The notes beneath the pieces were generated by a model. The model saw nothing but the letters and a program-made list of their open reading frames with translations, was not told the DNA's origin and did no database searches. A program made the position numbers and the translations under genes. A stretch of 26,689 nt of DNA from JAYEJB01 sp034716415 (lineage in GTDB: Bacteria; Patescibacteriota; Patescibacteriia; SG8-24): assembly GCA_034716415.1 (NCBI GenBank), contig JAYEJB010000064.1:1-26689 (forward strand), in the 5' to 3' direction. Shown here piece after piece: positions 7,465-16,387 of this stretch; the first letter of the stretch is position 1, and each line of letters opens with the position of its first letter.

Positions 7465-10400
7465 ATGTTCGTAAACAGGAAACGAGGGAGCGATTATGAG
7501 GCGCGTGGCCAGCAATGGGGCGCGTCGATTATTGAAGTACTGCTTGCGGTCGCCATCTTCGGCGCGCTCGCTGCTAGCGTGTTGATTTTCGTTTGGGAGC
7601 CGATGACATCGTCGGGTAGCGCATCCGAGCGTGAGCGTGCCGTGCTACTGGCGGAGGAGGGGCTCGATGCGGCGCGTTCGATCAGGAATTCCGCTTGGAC
7701 TGACATGGCGAACGGAGATCACGGTATCTCCAAGAGCGGCGGGACCTGGGAATTTTCCGGAACGAGCGATGAGACCGACGGATTCACGCGGGTCATCACC
7801 GTATCTTCCGTGAATCGCGACGGCTCTGGTGACATCGTCACAAGCGGCGGTGCTCTGGATCCGCGTACCAAGCTCATCACCTCGACCGTCAGTTGGCCCT
7901 CGATCTTCGGCGGCGCGAAGTCGTTGGATTTTCATGTCTATGTCACCAACTGGAATGTCTACGACTGGAAGCAGACCACGGATACGGATTTCAATACCGG
8001 CGAATATTTTCAGACCCGGGTACAGGGGACCGGTGTCGACGCGGTCATCGAATTGGAGCCGGCCGAGGAGAAGACCTGGACCCCGTCCGGCGGAACGCTC
8101 GTCACGCACACCGCCGACAGCGACTGGTCATCCGGCACGTTCATCGACACCGCCGTCAGCGGAACGGGGGAGCCGGCGACCATCAGCGGTGCGGGAACCC
8201 CGGAGTGGATCGAGATCGCTGCCGGGAGCACCATCTTTGAGACCACCAACATCGATTTCGGCGACGGAAGTTTCACTGACACCGTTGTCGTGGGGACCGG
8301 CGATTCGGCTTCCGTGAAACTCGATACGCAGGTCGCCTGGAATCAGGACATTTCGCCGACGATGTCTCACTTGAACGACGTCTCGTTGTATTCGGCGGGC
8401 GGAGGATTCGCGGTCGGCGCTTCCGGCACGATCATCGAGTGGGACGGTGTCAGCTGGTCCACCGAGACCTCACCTACCGGAAACGAACTGTCCGACATAT
8501 CCATGGCGTCTTCGACAAGCGGTCACGCGGTCGGTTCGAACGGGACGATCATATCCTGGAACGGTTCGGCCTGGTCATCGGCGTCGTCACCGGTCAGCAC
8601 CTCGCTTTATGGTGTGGACATGGTGTCTACCGTTGACGGCTGGGCAGTCGGCGCGAGGGGCGAGGTGCTGTATTGGGACGGAGCATCGTGGTCCGCGCAT
8701 ACCGACACCGGCAGTGAAGATTGGTACGCGGTCGACATGGTAACGACCTCGGACGGTTGGGCCGTCGGCAAGGGCGGAAAGATCATTCGTTGGAACGGGT
8801 CGTCATGGTTCGACTCCACGACACCGGCCAACCGTAACCTGAACGACGTCTCGATGGCTGGCGCTTCGTTCGGTGTGGCTGTCGGCGTGTCCGGTACGAT
8901 CATCCACTGGAACGGTACGACGTGGTATACGGTCACGTCACCGACATCGTCGGAACTTAGCGGCGTGTCCATGATCTCATCGACCGAGGGTTACGCGGTC
9001 GGCACCACCGGCCTCCTGTTGAAGTGGGACGGCGCGTCCTGGAGCAGCATCTCCTCGCCGACGGCCGGGCAGATGAACGGGATATTCATGGAATCGGACA
9101 CGTTAGGATTCGTCGTCGGAAACAACGGCGACATCTGGAAGTACGGCAGTTCCTATCATCTGACGGGGAATTACGTCTCAAGCGTGCTTGACGCGGGCGC
9201 GTCCGCGGATTGGGGGCACGCCTTCTGGTCCGAGAATCTGCCGATCGACACGGATCTGACCCTCGCTTTCAGGGGAGGGGACACGGCGATACCCGACGGC
9301 GGTTGGACTTCTTGGAGCAGTGAGTTTTCGGATTCGTTCGACACCGCGATACCGCTCGCAGATTCGCGTTATATCCAATATCGGGTGACGCAGACCACTA
9401 CCAACGCGATCGTCTCTTCGGAGTTCGAGGCCATAGCCGTCACATACGATGAGCCCGCCGTCGAGACTCATTATGATATCACGGTGTTCGCGTCCAATGA
9501 TGACGGCTGGGCCGTCGGCGCGGGCGGAGCGTTGTCGCGTTTCGACGGTACCAACTGGTCCGATCACACTTCGCCGTTCACCGATACCCTGCTCGGGGTG
9601 GATCACTATGACGAGAACAACGCCTGGGCGGTCGGCGCGGGCGGATTGATCGGTTATTGGAACGGCACTGTCTGGTCGACCCAGACTTCGCCCACGACCG
9701 ATACCCTGCACGAGGTCTCGGTCGTCAGTACCGGTAGTGTGTATGCCACCGGTGAAAGGGGAACGATCGTCCATTGGAATGGCACCATCTGGTCGACTCA
9801 GACCTCGCCGGTCAACAGGACACTGAAGAGTGTGGACATGCTTTCCGATACGGACGGATGGGCCGTCGGCAAGAACGGGACGATGATCCGTTGGAACGGA
9901 TCCGCGTGGTCAACGGTCTCTTCCGGGACGACCAAGGAGTTGAGTGGCGTGTCCGTCGTGTCATCCAGCTTCGCGGTCGCGGTCGGTCAGACCGGTGTCA
10001 TCCAGCATTGGGACGGTTCCGTCTGGTCGGCGGCGACGAGCGGCACGAGCAATCACATGTATGCGGTCCATTGTGCCGCCACCGACGACTGCTGGGCGGT
10101 GGGTGTCGCGCAGACGTTCCTGCATTGGGACGGTTCCGTCTGGTCGGAATACGTGTTCAGCCAACCGTCCAATCCTCTTGTGCAAGGAATTTTCATGGTC
10201 AATTCGACCGATGCCTGGGCGGTAGGTGAGGCCGGATCGATCTATAATTATACGGAGTTCGTGCCGTCTCCCGCGTACTATTTTTCACCGGTCATAGACA
10301 GCGGTACCGTGGCCGCCTCATGGAACTGGGTCGGCTGGGATTCGCTCGAAGAGCTGTTTTCGGATCTCTCGGTGGCGACGCGATCCGGCCCGACCGGGAC

Positions 10401-11667
10401 ACCGGACGGCTCCTGGTCATCCTGGAGTTCCGAACTGTCGGACAAGGGCGGTTCCCCGATCACGTCGCCGGCGAACCGGTATCTGCAATACCGGTACAGT
10501 TATACCAATACCCAGGCGGATCGGACGGCCATCCTGCAGGAAGTGCGGATCATGCACGGTCAGGTCACCGGACAGGCGCTATACGGAGTGGAAGGTTCGG
10601 CGACGAATGATGTCTGGGCCGTCGGGCGCGCCGGAACGATCGTGCACTATGACGGCACCGGTTGGAGTACGGTCACTTCGCCGACCACCAGACAGCTCAA
10701 TGACGTCGACACGGTCTCTTCGGCGCTGGCGTTCGCCGTGGGCAACAACGGCACCTTGATCCGTTGGGCTGGCTCACTCTGGAATTCGCTTACGTCGCCG
10801 ACTACGGAGGACATGAACGGCGTCTCCATGGTCGATGCGTCTTTCGGCGCGACGGTAGGCATGAACGGCACGATACTGCATTGGAACGGCGCTGCCTGGT
10901 CGGCGCAGGGTTCTTCGACAAGCGAAGACCTTTACGGTGTGTTCATGCTTTCGGCCAATGAAGGATATGCCGTAGGTGACAACGGGAAGATCATCGAGTG
11001 GAACGGTGTCGCCTGGTCCGGTATCAGCTCACCGACCGTGGAAAGGTTGAACGATGTGCATGTCATCTCTTCATCACACGGCTGGGCCGCGGGGGAGAAC
11101 GGGACCATTCTTTTCTATAACGGGTCAGCCTGGTCGACCGCGACTTCGTCCGTGACCAATGATCTTTTCGCCATTGAGTCGCGGGCGACGAACGAGGCCT
11201 GGGCCATCGGAACATTCGGTACCATTCTCGAATACGATGGCGTCTCGTGGACCTCGTTCACTTCGCCGACGACGCGGCACCTGTACGACATCACGATGGA
11301 GAATCCCACTGACGGCTGGGCCGTCGGTTTCCTCGGAACGATCCTTATGGATCCGATACCGTACTATACGGACGGGACGTTCACGTCATCGGTGCTCGAC
11401 GCCGACTTGGCGACGACAACGTTCGGGACCGTCTTCTGGAACGCGACCTTGCCGGCCAGCACTACGATCACCGTGGCCACGCGCTCCGGTGATACGGCGA
11501 CCCCTGACGTGTCGTGGAGCGCCTGGAGTTCGGAGGCGGCGGTCGGTACGGGGACGGCGGTAGCTTCGCCTAGCGCGCGATACCTTCAATACCGCGTGAC
11601 CTTCGGCACGATAGACACCGCCGTCACGCCGCAATTCGAAGACAATACCGTAACTTACACGCAATGA
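7465..11667 (+). CDS. Giant prepilin (GspI/PilV position) with three seven-bladed beta-propeller arrays
   Basis: The 1400-residue protein starts with a prepilin signal: a basic leader to G19, then ASIIE with E24 at +5 and a hydrophobic helix to about 44. Residues 45-165 look like a pilin head. Residues 174-290 carry three short repeats with GTG at 188, 233 and 277. Then three arrays follow, at 303-566, 670-932 and 1039-1298. Each has seven units of 39 residues with the pattern L-x-x-V-x-M, GWAVG-xx-GTII-x-WNG-xx-WS, TSPT. Each array is followed by a related module of about 95 residues containing WSSELSD-like and RYLQYR motifs (567-664, 933-1034, 1299-1400), probably a beta-sandwich. Only two cysteines are visible (C870, C876). 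PilY1, a pilus-tip adhesin, also has a beta-propeller, so a tip adhesin or binding role is likely. A TGA lies in frame just upstream of the ATG, which fixes the start. Confidence 0.88.
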   Translation: MFVNRKRGSDYEARGQQWGASIIEVLLAVAIFGALAASVLIFVWEPMTSSGSASERERAVLLAEEGLDAARSIRNSAWTDMANGDHGISKSGGTWEFSGTSDETDGFTRVITVSSVNRDGSGDIVTSGGALDPRTKLITSTVSWPSIFGGAKSLDFHVYVTNWNVYDWKQTTDTDFNTGEYFQTRVQGTGVDAVIELEPAEEKTWTPSGGTLVTHTADSDWSSGTFIDTAVSGTGEPATISGAGTPEWIEIAAGSTIFETTNIDFGDGSFTDTVVVGTGDSASVKLDTQVAWNQDISPTMSHLNDVSLYSAGGGFAVGASGTIIEWDGVSWSTETSPTGNELSDISMASSTSGHAVGSNGTIISWNGSAWSSASSPVSTSLYGVDMVSTVDGWAVGARGEVLYWDGASWSAHTDTGSEDWYAVDMVTTSDGWAVGKGGKIIRWNGSSWFDSTTPANRNLNDVSMAGASFGVAVGVSGTIIHWNGTTWYTVTSPTSSELSGVSMISSTEGYAVGTTGLLLKWDGASWSSISSPTAGQMNGIFMESDTLGFVVGNNGDIWKYGSSYHLTGNYVSSVLDAGASADWGHAFWSENLPIDTDLTLAFRGGDTAIPDGGWTSWSSEFSDSFDTAIPLADSRYIQYRVTQTTTNAIVSSEFEAIAVTYDEPAVETHYDITVFASNDDGWAVGAGGALSRFDGTNWSDHTSPFTDTLLGVDHYDENNAWAVGAGGLIGYWNGTVWSTQTSPTTDTLHEVSVVSTGSVYATGERGTIVHWNGTIWSTQTSPVNRTLKSVDMLSDTDGWAVGKNGTMIRWNGSAWSTVSSGTTKELSGVSVVSSSFAVAVGQTGVIQHWDGSVWSAATSGTSNHMYAVHCAATDDCWAVGVAQTFLHWDGSVWSEYVFSQPSNPLVQGIFMVNSTDAWAVGEAGSIYNYTEFVPSPAYYFSPVIDSGTVAASWNWVGWDSLEELFSDLSVATRSGPTGTPDGSWSSWSSELSDKGGSPITSPANRYLQYRYSYTNTQADRTAILQEVRIMHGQVTGQALYGVEGSATNDVWAVGRAGTIVHYDGTGWSTVTSPTTRQLNDVDTVSSALAFAVGNNGTLIRWAGSLWNSLTSPTTEDMNGVSMVDASFGATVGMNGTILHWNGAAWSAQGSSTSEDLYGVFMLSANEGYAVGDNGKIIEWNGVAWSGISSPTVERLNDVHVISSSHGWAAGENGTILFYNGSAWSTATSSVTNDLFAIESRATNEAWAIGTFGTILEYDGVSWTSFTSPTTRHLYDITMENPTDGWAVGFLGTILMDPIPYYTDGTFTSSVLDADLATTTFGTVFWNATLPASTTITVATRSGDTATPDVSWSAWSSEAAVGTGTAVASPSARYLQYRVTFGTIDTAVTPQFEDNTVTYTQ
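8371..9162 (+). repeat. Propeller array 1: seven 117-bp units
   Basis: Seven consecutive 39-residue units (residues 303-566), with starts at about 303, 342, 381, 420, 459, 498 and 537. The last unit is shorter and lacks the trailing TSPT segment. The strict period and count of seven fit one closed seven-bladed propeller. Confidence 0.8.
9472..10260 (+). repeat. Propeller array 2: seven 117-bp units
   Basis: Seven units at residues 670-932 with the same GWAVG and WNG-x-x-W pattern. The sixth unit holds the protein's only two visible cysteines and is one residue longer. The array follows the first beta-sandwich-like module. Confidence 0.8.
10579..11358 (+). repeat. Propeller array 3: seven 117-bp units
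   Basis: Seven units at residues 1039-1298. It is bounded on both sides by the 95-residue modules, so the propeller-plus-module block occurs three times in the protein. The units have diverged at DNA level, which points to an old expansion, unlike the recent duplication in the next gene. Confidence 0.8.
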
Positions 11668-14600
11668 TCCGTGCCGCGACAAGGGGGCCGGTGAAGGAGA
11701 GGGGGACGACCCTGCTCGAACTCATCATCTATATCGGCATAATCGGCGTGGTGATCACGGCGGCTACTTTGATTGCCCTGGAGTTCGTGACCGCCAAAGC
11801 GAAGTCGTCCGCCGTATCCGACACGCGGGAGGCGGCGCGTTTCGCGCTCGAGCGTATGGCTTATGAGATTCGCGCGGCGGACGGAGTGGACTTTGGGTCC
11901 TCCTCGTTCGGCACGGACCCCGGCACGCTTTATCTGGAGACATCGAATCCATCGACTGACCCGACGGTCTTTTCAGTGTCCAGCGGTCAGCTGAACGTGA
12001 CCTGGGGGGTGGGTTCAGCGGTGCCACTTACTCCGTCGTTCCTGAACGTGGACAGTTTTATCGTCGAAAACGTCGCCGCGCCCGCGCGCTCCCGAAATAT
12101 CCGCATCACCCTGACCGTGGGCAGTATCGAGACCGGTGCGGAAGAATCGTATTCGGCGGACGTGACGATGCAGACGACGGTGCGTGTCTGGCGGGATGAC
12201 GGATTCTCGTTGGGAGCCGTGGCGGCGTCATCTTATGAGCAGTCCGCCTACCGCATGTTCGCTAACGCCGACTCGACCGATGTCGGTTCGACTTTGGCTG
12301 CGCAGGACGCCGCGGCGACGCTCGCCACAGACGGTGACGCGTTCCGCCTGCGCGCGCTCCTGCATATCACCGACGAGAATCTGGCCATATCCGGACAGTC
12401 TTTCAAGCTACAGTATGCATCGAGATCCGGCACCTGCGACACATCGTTCACCGGCGAGACCTACGCTGACGTGACCGGCGCGACCGCGATCGCCTACAAC
12501 GACAACGCGACTCCGGCGGACGGCGCGGCTTTGACCGGCAATGCCAACGACCCGGTGCATAGCGGTCACACGACCGTCGATCAGACCTACGAGGAAGCCA
12601 ATAATTTCATCAATACCTCTCAAGTCAACATCGGCGAGGACGGCATGTGGGATTTTGCGCTGACCGACAGCGATGGCGTTTCGGCGAACACCTACTGTCT
12701 GCGTATGGTCGAGTCGGACGGAACTCTCTTGGACACCTATTCCGTCATTCCGGAGATTACCACCGCGGCCGCACCGCCGACCCTCGCCCAATCCGCCTAT
12801 CGCGTATTCGCTAACGCCGACTCGACCGATGTCGGTTCACCGCTCGCCGCGCAGGATACCGCGGCTTCGCTCGCCACGGACGGCGACGACTTCCGCCTAC
12901 GCGCCATGATCGACGTCGATGTCGCTCAGTTGGCGTCGAACGGAGAGAATTTCAAACTTCAGTACGCCGCGCGTTCCGGCACCTGCGACACCGCGTTCAT
13001 CGGCGAGACCTACGCTGACGTGACCGGCGCGACCGCGATCGCCTACAACGACAATCCGACTCCGGCGGACGGCGCGGCGCTGACCGTGAACGTCAACGAT
13101 CCGGCGCGGGGCGGCAGGACCACGGTCGTCGAGACCTACGAGGAAGCCAACAACTTCACCGACCCGAACGCCATCAACGCGGGCAGCACCGGTCTCTGGG
13201 ACTTCGCGCTGACCGACAACGATGGAATACCATCTGTCACGTACTGTCTGCGCATGGTCAAGTCCGACGGTTCGCTGTTCGATACCTATTCCGTCATTCC
13301 TGAAGTGACGACCGCGGCAGGAACGCCTCCGACTTCGACGTTCGATCAGTCCGCCTACCGCATGTTCGCTAACGCCGACTCGACCGATGTCGGTTCGACT
13401 TTGGCCGCGCAGGATACCGCGGCGACGCTCGTCTCGAACGGTGACGACTTCCGCCTGCGTGCGCTCATCCATATCGGGAATGCCAATCTCACGGCTTCAG
13501 GCGGGTCGTTCAAGCTCCAGTACGCCGCGCGTTCCGGCACCTGCGACACATCGTTCACCGGCGAGACCTACGCTGACGTGACCGGCGCGACCGCGATCGC
13601 CTACAACGACAACGCGACTCCGGCGGACGGCGCGGCTTTGACCGGCAATGCCAACGACCCGGTGCATAGCGGTCACACGACCGTCGATCAGACCTACGAG
13701 GAAGCCAATAATTTCATCAATACCTCTCAAGTCAACATCGGCGAGGACGGCATGTGGGATTTTGCGCTGACCGACAGCGATGGCGTTTCGGCGAACACCT
13801 ACTGTCTGCGTATGGTCGAGTCGGACGGAACTCTCTTGGACACCTATTCCGTCATTCCGGAGATTACCACCGCGGCCGCACCGCCGACCCTCGCCCAATC
13901 CGCCTATCGCGTATTCGCTAACGCCGACTCGACCGATGTCGGTTCACCGCTCGCCGCGCAGGATACCGCGGCTTCGCTCGCCACGGACGGCGACGACTTC
14001 CGCCTACGCGCCATGATCGACGTCGATGTCGCTCAGTTGGCGTCGAACGGAGAGAATTTCAAACTTCAGTACGCCGCGCGTTCCGGCACCTGCGACACCG
14101 CGTTCATCGGCGAGACCTACGCTGACGTGACCGGCGCGACCGCGATCGCCTACAACGACAATCCGACTCCGGCGGACGGCGCGGCGCTGACCGTGAACGT
14201 CAACGATCCGGCGCGGGGCGGCAGGACCACGGTCGTCGAGACCTACGAGGAAGCCAACAACTTCACCGACCCGAACGCCATCAACGCGGGCAGCACCGGT
14301 CTCTGGGACTTCGCGCTGACCGACAACGATGGCACGAGCTCGAACATTTATTGTCTACGGATGGTCAAATCCGACGGTTCGCTGCTCGACACCTATTCCG
14401 TCATTCCCGAAGTCACGACGGCCTCCGGTGTAGCGGTCTTGACGCAATCCGCGTACAGGATGTTCGCCAACCTGGATTCCACGGACGTCGGCCTGCCGCT
14501 TGCGACGCAGGACGCCGCGGCGACCCTCTCCATCAACGGAGACGCGTTCCGGTTGCGTGGAATGATAGACGTGGACACGGCACAGCTCGCGGCTTCAGGC

Positions 14601-16112
14601 CAGACATTCAAACTCCAGTATGCCGCGCGTTCCGGTACCTGCGACAACGGTTTCATCGGCGAGACCTACGCCGACGTGACCGGCGTCACTTCGATTGCCT
14701 ATAACGACAATGCGACTCCGATCGACGGCGCGGCTTTGACCACGAACGTCAACGATCCGAACCGCGCGCCGAGACCGACCATAGCCGAGTCCTATGAGGA
14801 AGCGAACAACTTCACCAACGCGTTCGCGATCGCGAGCGGCAGTACCGGTCTCTGGGACTTTTCGCTCATCGACAACGATGGCGGTTCACAGAACACCTAT
14901 TGCCTGCGCGTGGTCAAGTCCGATGGTTCGCTTCTGGACGGCTACTCGGTCGTTCCGGAGGTCACTACCGCGGCGGCATCAGTCCTGACCTTCCGCGTCA
15001 CGGAATACGTCCTGATCGGATTGACCGGAGTTACGGGTTATGACCTGACGCTGGATCAGAACCTGTCGCAGGATTATTTCGTGATTGTCCAGGGTAGTGA
15101 CGGAAACGCATCGGCGAGCGGTGATCGCGGTCCTGACGAGAATTTCGCCGCTCTCACTTCGGATCCGTTCGGCACAGGCGATCTCTCCACTTCCGGCGGC
15201 GCGAACATCATCGGTTTCACCAGAGGCGGTGCGATCGATAACTGGTACGGCGTGGTGACGGTCGTTGAGTGCCTCGGTGACTGCGCTGCCTCCGGATTCA
15301 ATCTGTTGGATGTCCAAAGAGTCGCGCATTCGGGCACGGCGACAAGCGGCTCGGATACCTCCGGCACGGCCTGGTCGGATATCAACCAGACCATGTTGAT
15401 GGGTGGATTCAACGGCGCCGGTTGCGATACGACGCAGACCAGCAAGAATAATCACCCGGTCTGCTTCGCGCGTATCTGGCCTTCGAGCACGAACACCATT
15501 AACTGGTCACGTGGTGGCGGCAGTATGTCGGATGCCACAAGCACGGTCATGGTCGTAGAGTGGGGGAGTGAGTGGACCGTTCAGCGCCAGCAGATCACCG
15601 GTACCGCCGGCGGCAACGGTGTGAATGCGACCGGTGAATATAACACCGCCTCAATCACCTCCGTCGTCAGGGATAATACCTGGGTCTGGGGTACGGGATA
15701 CACGACGGATAACGGCATCGGTGACGCGGGTGAGGGTCTGGTGTTCACGCTGGGTGACGGCGTGAATCAGAACGCGAGCGAGTCGACGCTGGCGGCCGGT
15801 CTGGAGTACACGGACAGCAAGACTTGCGAGGTCTACGCGCTCACGCATTCCAGCCTGGCTGTCGATTACAGGTTCAAGACGGACGGTGATGGGACCCTTA
15901 ACGCGGTAGACATGACCGTCGATACCGCTCTAGCAGGCAATAGGATGGCGTTGTCCTATAACGGAACCGCAGGCACCGCTACCTCCTACCCGCGTCCGAT
16001 GTTCTCCGCGAGATATCTGTCCGACATTTACATTCGTCTGGAGCGCAGACGTTCCGGGACCGACTTCCCGGCCTGGGTACAGGGTATAGATTTTAGCAGT
16101 ATAACTTACTGA
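11664..16112 (+). CDS. Giant prepilin (GspJ/PilW position) with five ~183-residue repeats
   Basis: The 1482-residue protein has a prepilin signal with G14 followed by TTLLE (E19 at +5) and a hydrophobic helix to about 42. Residues 43-190 resemble a GspJ/PilW head, including REAARFALERMAYEIRAADG. Five repeats start at residues 193, 376, 562, 745 and 928. Each opens QSAYRxFAN-x-DSTDVG and contains SGTCD and YCLR, so each has one cysteine pair that could form a disulfide. The pattern GETYADVTGAT and TYEEANNF recurs in all. A different C-terminal domain (about 1111-1482) with further cysteines follows. The start overlaps the previous stop by ATGA, so the two giants are translationally coupled. 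I recall similar repeats from large secreted proteins of Patescibacteria, but I could not check this. Surface adhesion at the pilus tip is the likely role. Confidence 0.86.
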   Translation: MIRAATRGPVKERGTTLLELIIYIGIIGVVITAATLIALEFVTAKAKSSAVSDTREAARFALERMAYEIRAADGVDFGSSSFGTDPGTLYLETSNPSTDPTVFSVSSGQLNVTWGVGSAVPLTPSFLNVDSFIVENVAAPARSRNIRITLTVGSIETGAEESYSADVTMQTTVRVWRDDGFSLGAVAASSYEQSAYRMFANADSTDVGSTLAAQDAAATLATDGDAFRLRALLHITDENLAISGQSFKLQYASRSGTCDTSFTGETYADVTGATAIAYNDNATPADGAALTGNANDPVHSGHTTVDQTYEEANNFINTSQVNIGEDGMWDFALTDSDGVSANTYCLRMVESDGTLLDTYSVIPEITTAAAPPTLAQSAYRVFANADSTDVGSPLAAQDTAASLATDGDDFRLRAMIDVDVAQLASNGENFKLQYAARSGTCDTAFIGETYADVTGATAIAYNDNPTPADGAALTVNVNDPARGGRTTVVETYEEANNFTDPNAINAGSTGLWDFALTDNDGIPSVTYCLRMVKSDGSLFDTYSVIPEVTTAAGTPPTSTFDQSAYRMFANADSTDVGSTLAAQDTAATLVSNGDDFRLRALIHIGNANLTASGGSFKLQYAARSGTCDTSFTGETYADVTGATAIAYNDNATPADGAALTGNANDPVHSGHTTVDQTYEEANNFINTSQVNIGEDGMWDFALTDSDGVSANTYCLRMVESDGTLLDTYSVIPEITTAAAPPTLAQSAYRVFANADSTDVGSPLAAQDTAASLATDGDDFRLRAMIDVDVAQLASNGENFKLQYAARSGTCDTAFIGETYADVTGATAIAYNDNPTPADGAALTVNVNDPARGGRTTVVETYEEANNFTDPNAINAGSTGLWDFALTDNDGTSSNIYCLRMVKSDGSLLDTYSVIPEVTTASGVAVLTQSAYRMFANLDSTDVGLPLATQDAAATLSINGDAFRLRGMIDVDTAQLAASGQTFKLQYAARSGTCDNGFIGETYADVTGVTSIAYNDNATPIDGAALTTNVNDPNRAPRPTIAESYEEANNFTNAFAIASGSTGLWDFSLIDNDGGSQNTYCLRVVKSDGSLLDGYSVVPEVTTAAASVLTFRVTEYVLIGLTGVTGYDLTLDQNLSQDYFVIVQGSDGNASASGDRGPDENFAALTSDPFGTGDLSTSGGANIIGFTRGGAIDNWYGVVTVVECLGDCAASGFNLLDVQRVAHSGTATSGSDTSGTAWSDINQTMLMGGFNGAGCDTTQTSKNNHPVCFARIWPSSTNTINWSRGGGSMSDATSTVMVVEWGSEWTVQRQQITGTAGGNGVNATGEYNTASITSVVRDNTWVWGTGYTTDNGIGDAGEGLVFTLGDGVNQNASESTLAAGLEYTDSKTCEVYALTHSSLAVDYRFKTDGDGTLNAVDMTVDTALAGNRMALSYNGTAGTATSYPRPMFSARYLSDIYIRLERRRSGTDFPAWVQGIDFSSITY
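12426..13225 (+). repeat. 800-bp perfect direct repeat, copy 1
   Basis: This stretch recurs at an offset of exactly 1107 bases (369 codons), at 13533-14332. I compared the two copies line by line and saw no difference. The offset equals two protein repeats, so a two-repeat unit was duplicated in frame very recently or is kept identical by gene conversion. Confidence 0.9.
13533..14332 (+). repeat. 800-bp perfect direct repeat, copy 2
   Basis: Second copy of the duplication inside the GspJ-like giant. Upstream of both copies the similarity continues with scattered changes (12240 onward against 13347 onward). Downstream they diverge abruptly after GATGG at 13225 and 14332. Confidence 0.9.
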
Positions 16113-16142
16113 TGATATGGGAGTGAGAGAGCGAGAAAGTGA

Positions 16143-16240
16143 CCCGCCTTCGCTGAAGCTTCGGCGGGCAGGGAGCGAGAAAGCGAGAAAGCGACCCGCC
16201 TTCGCTGAGGCTTCGGCGGGCAGGGAGCGAGAAAGTATCC
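16143..16240 (+). repeat. Two copies of a 52-bp hairpin repeat with GAGAAAG spacers
   Basis: CCCGCC...GGCGGG hairpins occur at 16143-16168 and 16195-16220, each followed by CAGGGAGCGAGAAAG. With the GAGAAAGT run at 16121-16142 they fill the start of the gap between the GspJ-like and GspK-like genes. Behind them, 16247-16270 has a degenerate CCTGAG...TCGAAGGG motif related to repeats at 24490-24670. Confidence 0.75.
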
Positions 16241-16279
16241 GTCTTGCCTGTCCTGAGTCACGTCGAAGGGCCCCGTCTT

Positions 16280-16387
16280 TTCCCGCTAGCCCGGCGCCGT
16301 GCCCGGCGAATGCCGGGAATGCCGGGTGGTTCCCGCTAGCCCGGCGCCGTGCCCGGCGAATGCCGGGAATGCCGGGTGGTTCCCGCT
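16280..16387 (+). repeat. 50-bp tandem repeat, two full copies
   Basis: The unit beginning TTCCCGCTAGCCCGGCGCCG is perfectly repeated at 16280-16329 and 16330-16379, with an 8-base third start at 16380. It contains CCCGGC and GCCGGG palindromic parts. The likely start codons of the next gene lie in the second copy. Confidence 0.85.

Noticed and set aside
8371..11358. Non-coding minisatellite interpretation of the 117-bp periodicity
   Set aside because: The period is whole codons, changes are mostly protein-conservative and the frame is open for 1400 codons.
12897..13472. Long minus-strand open frames opposite the giant pilin repeats
   Set aside because: They are products of GC-rich codon bias and recur identically in the duplicated repeats; the plus frame has the prepilin signal and regular repeats.
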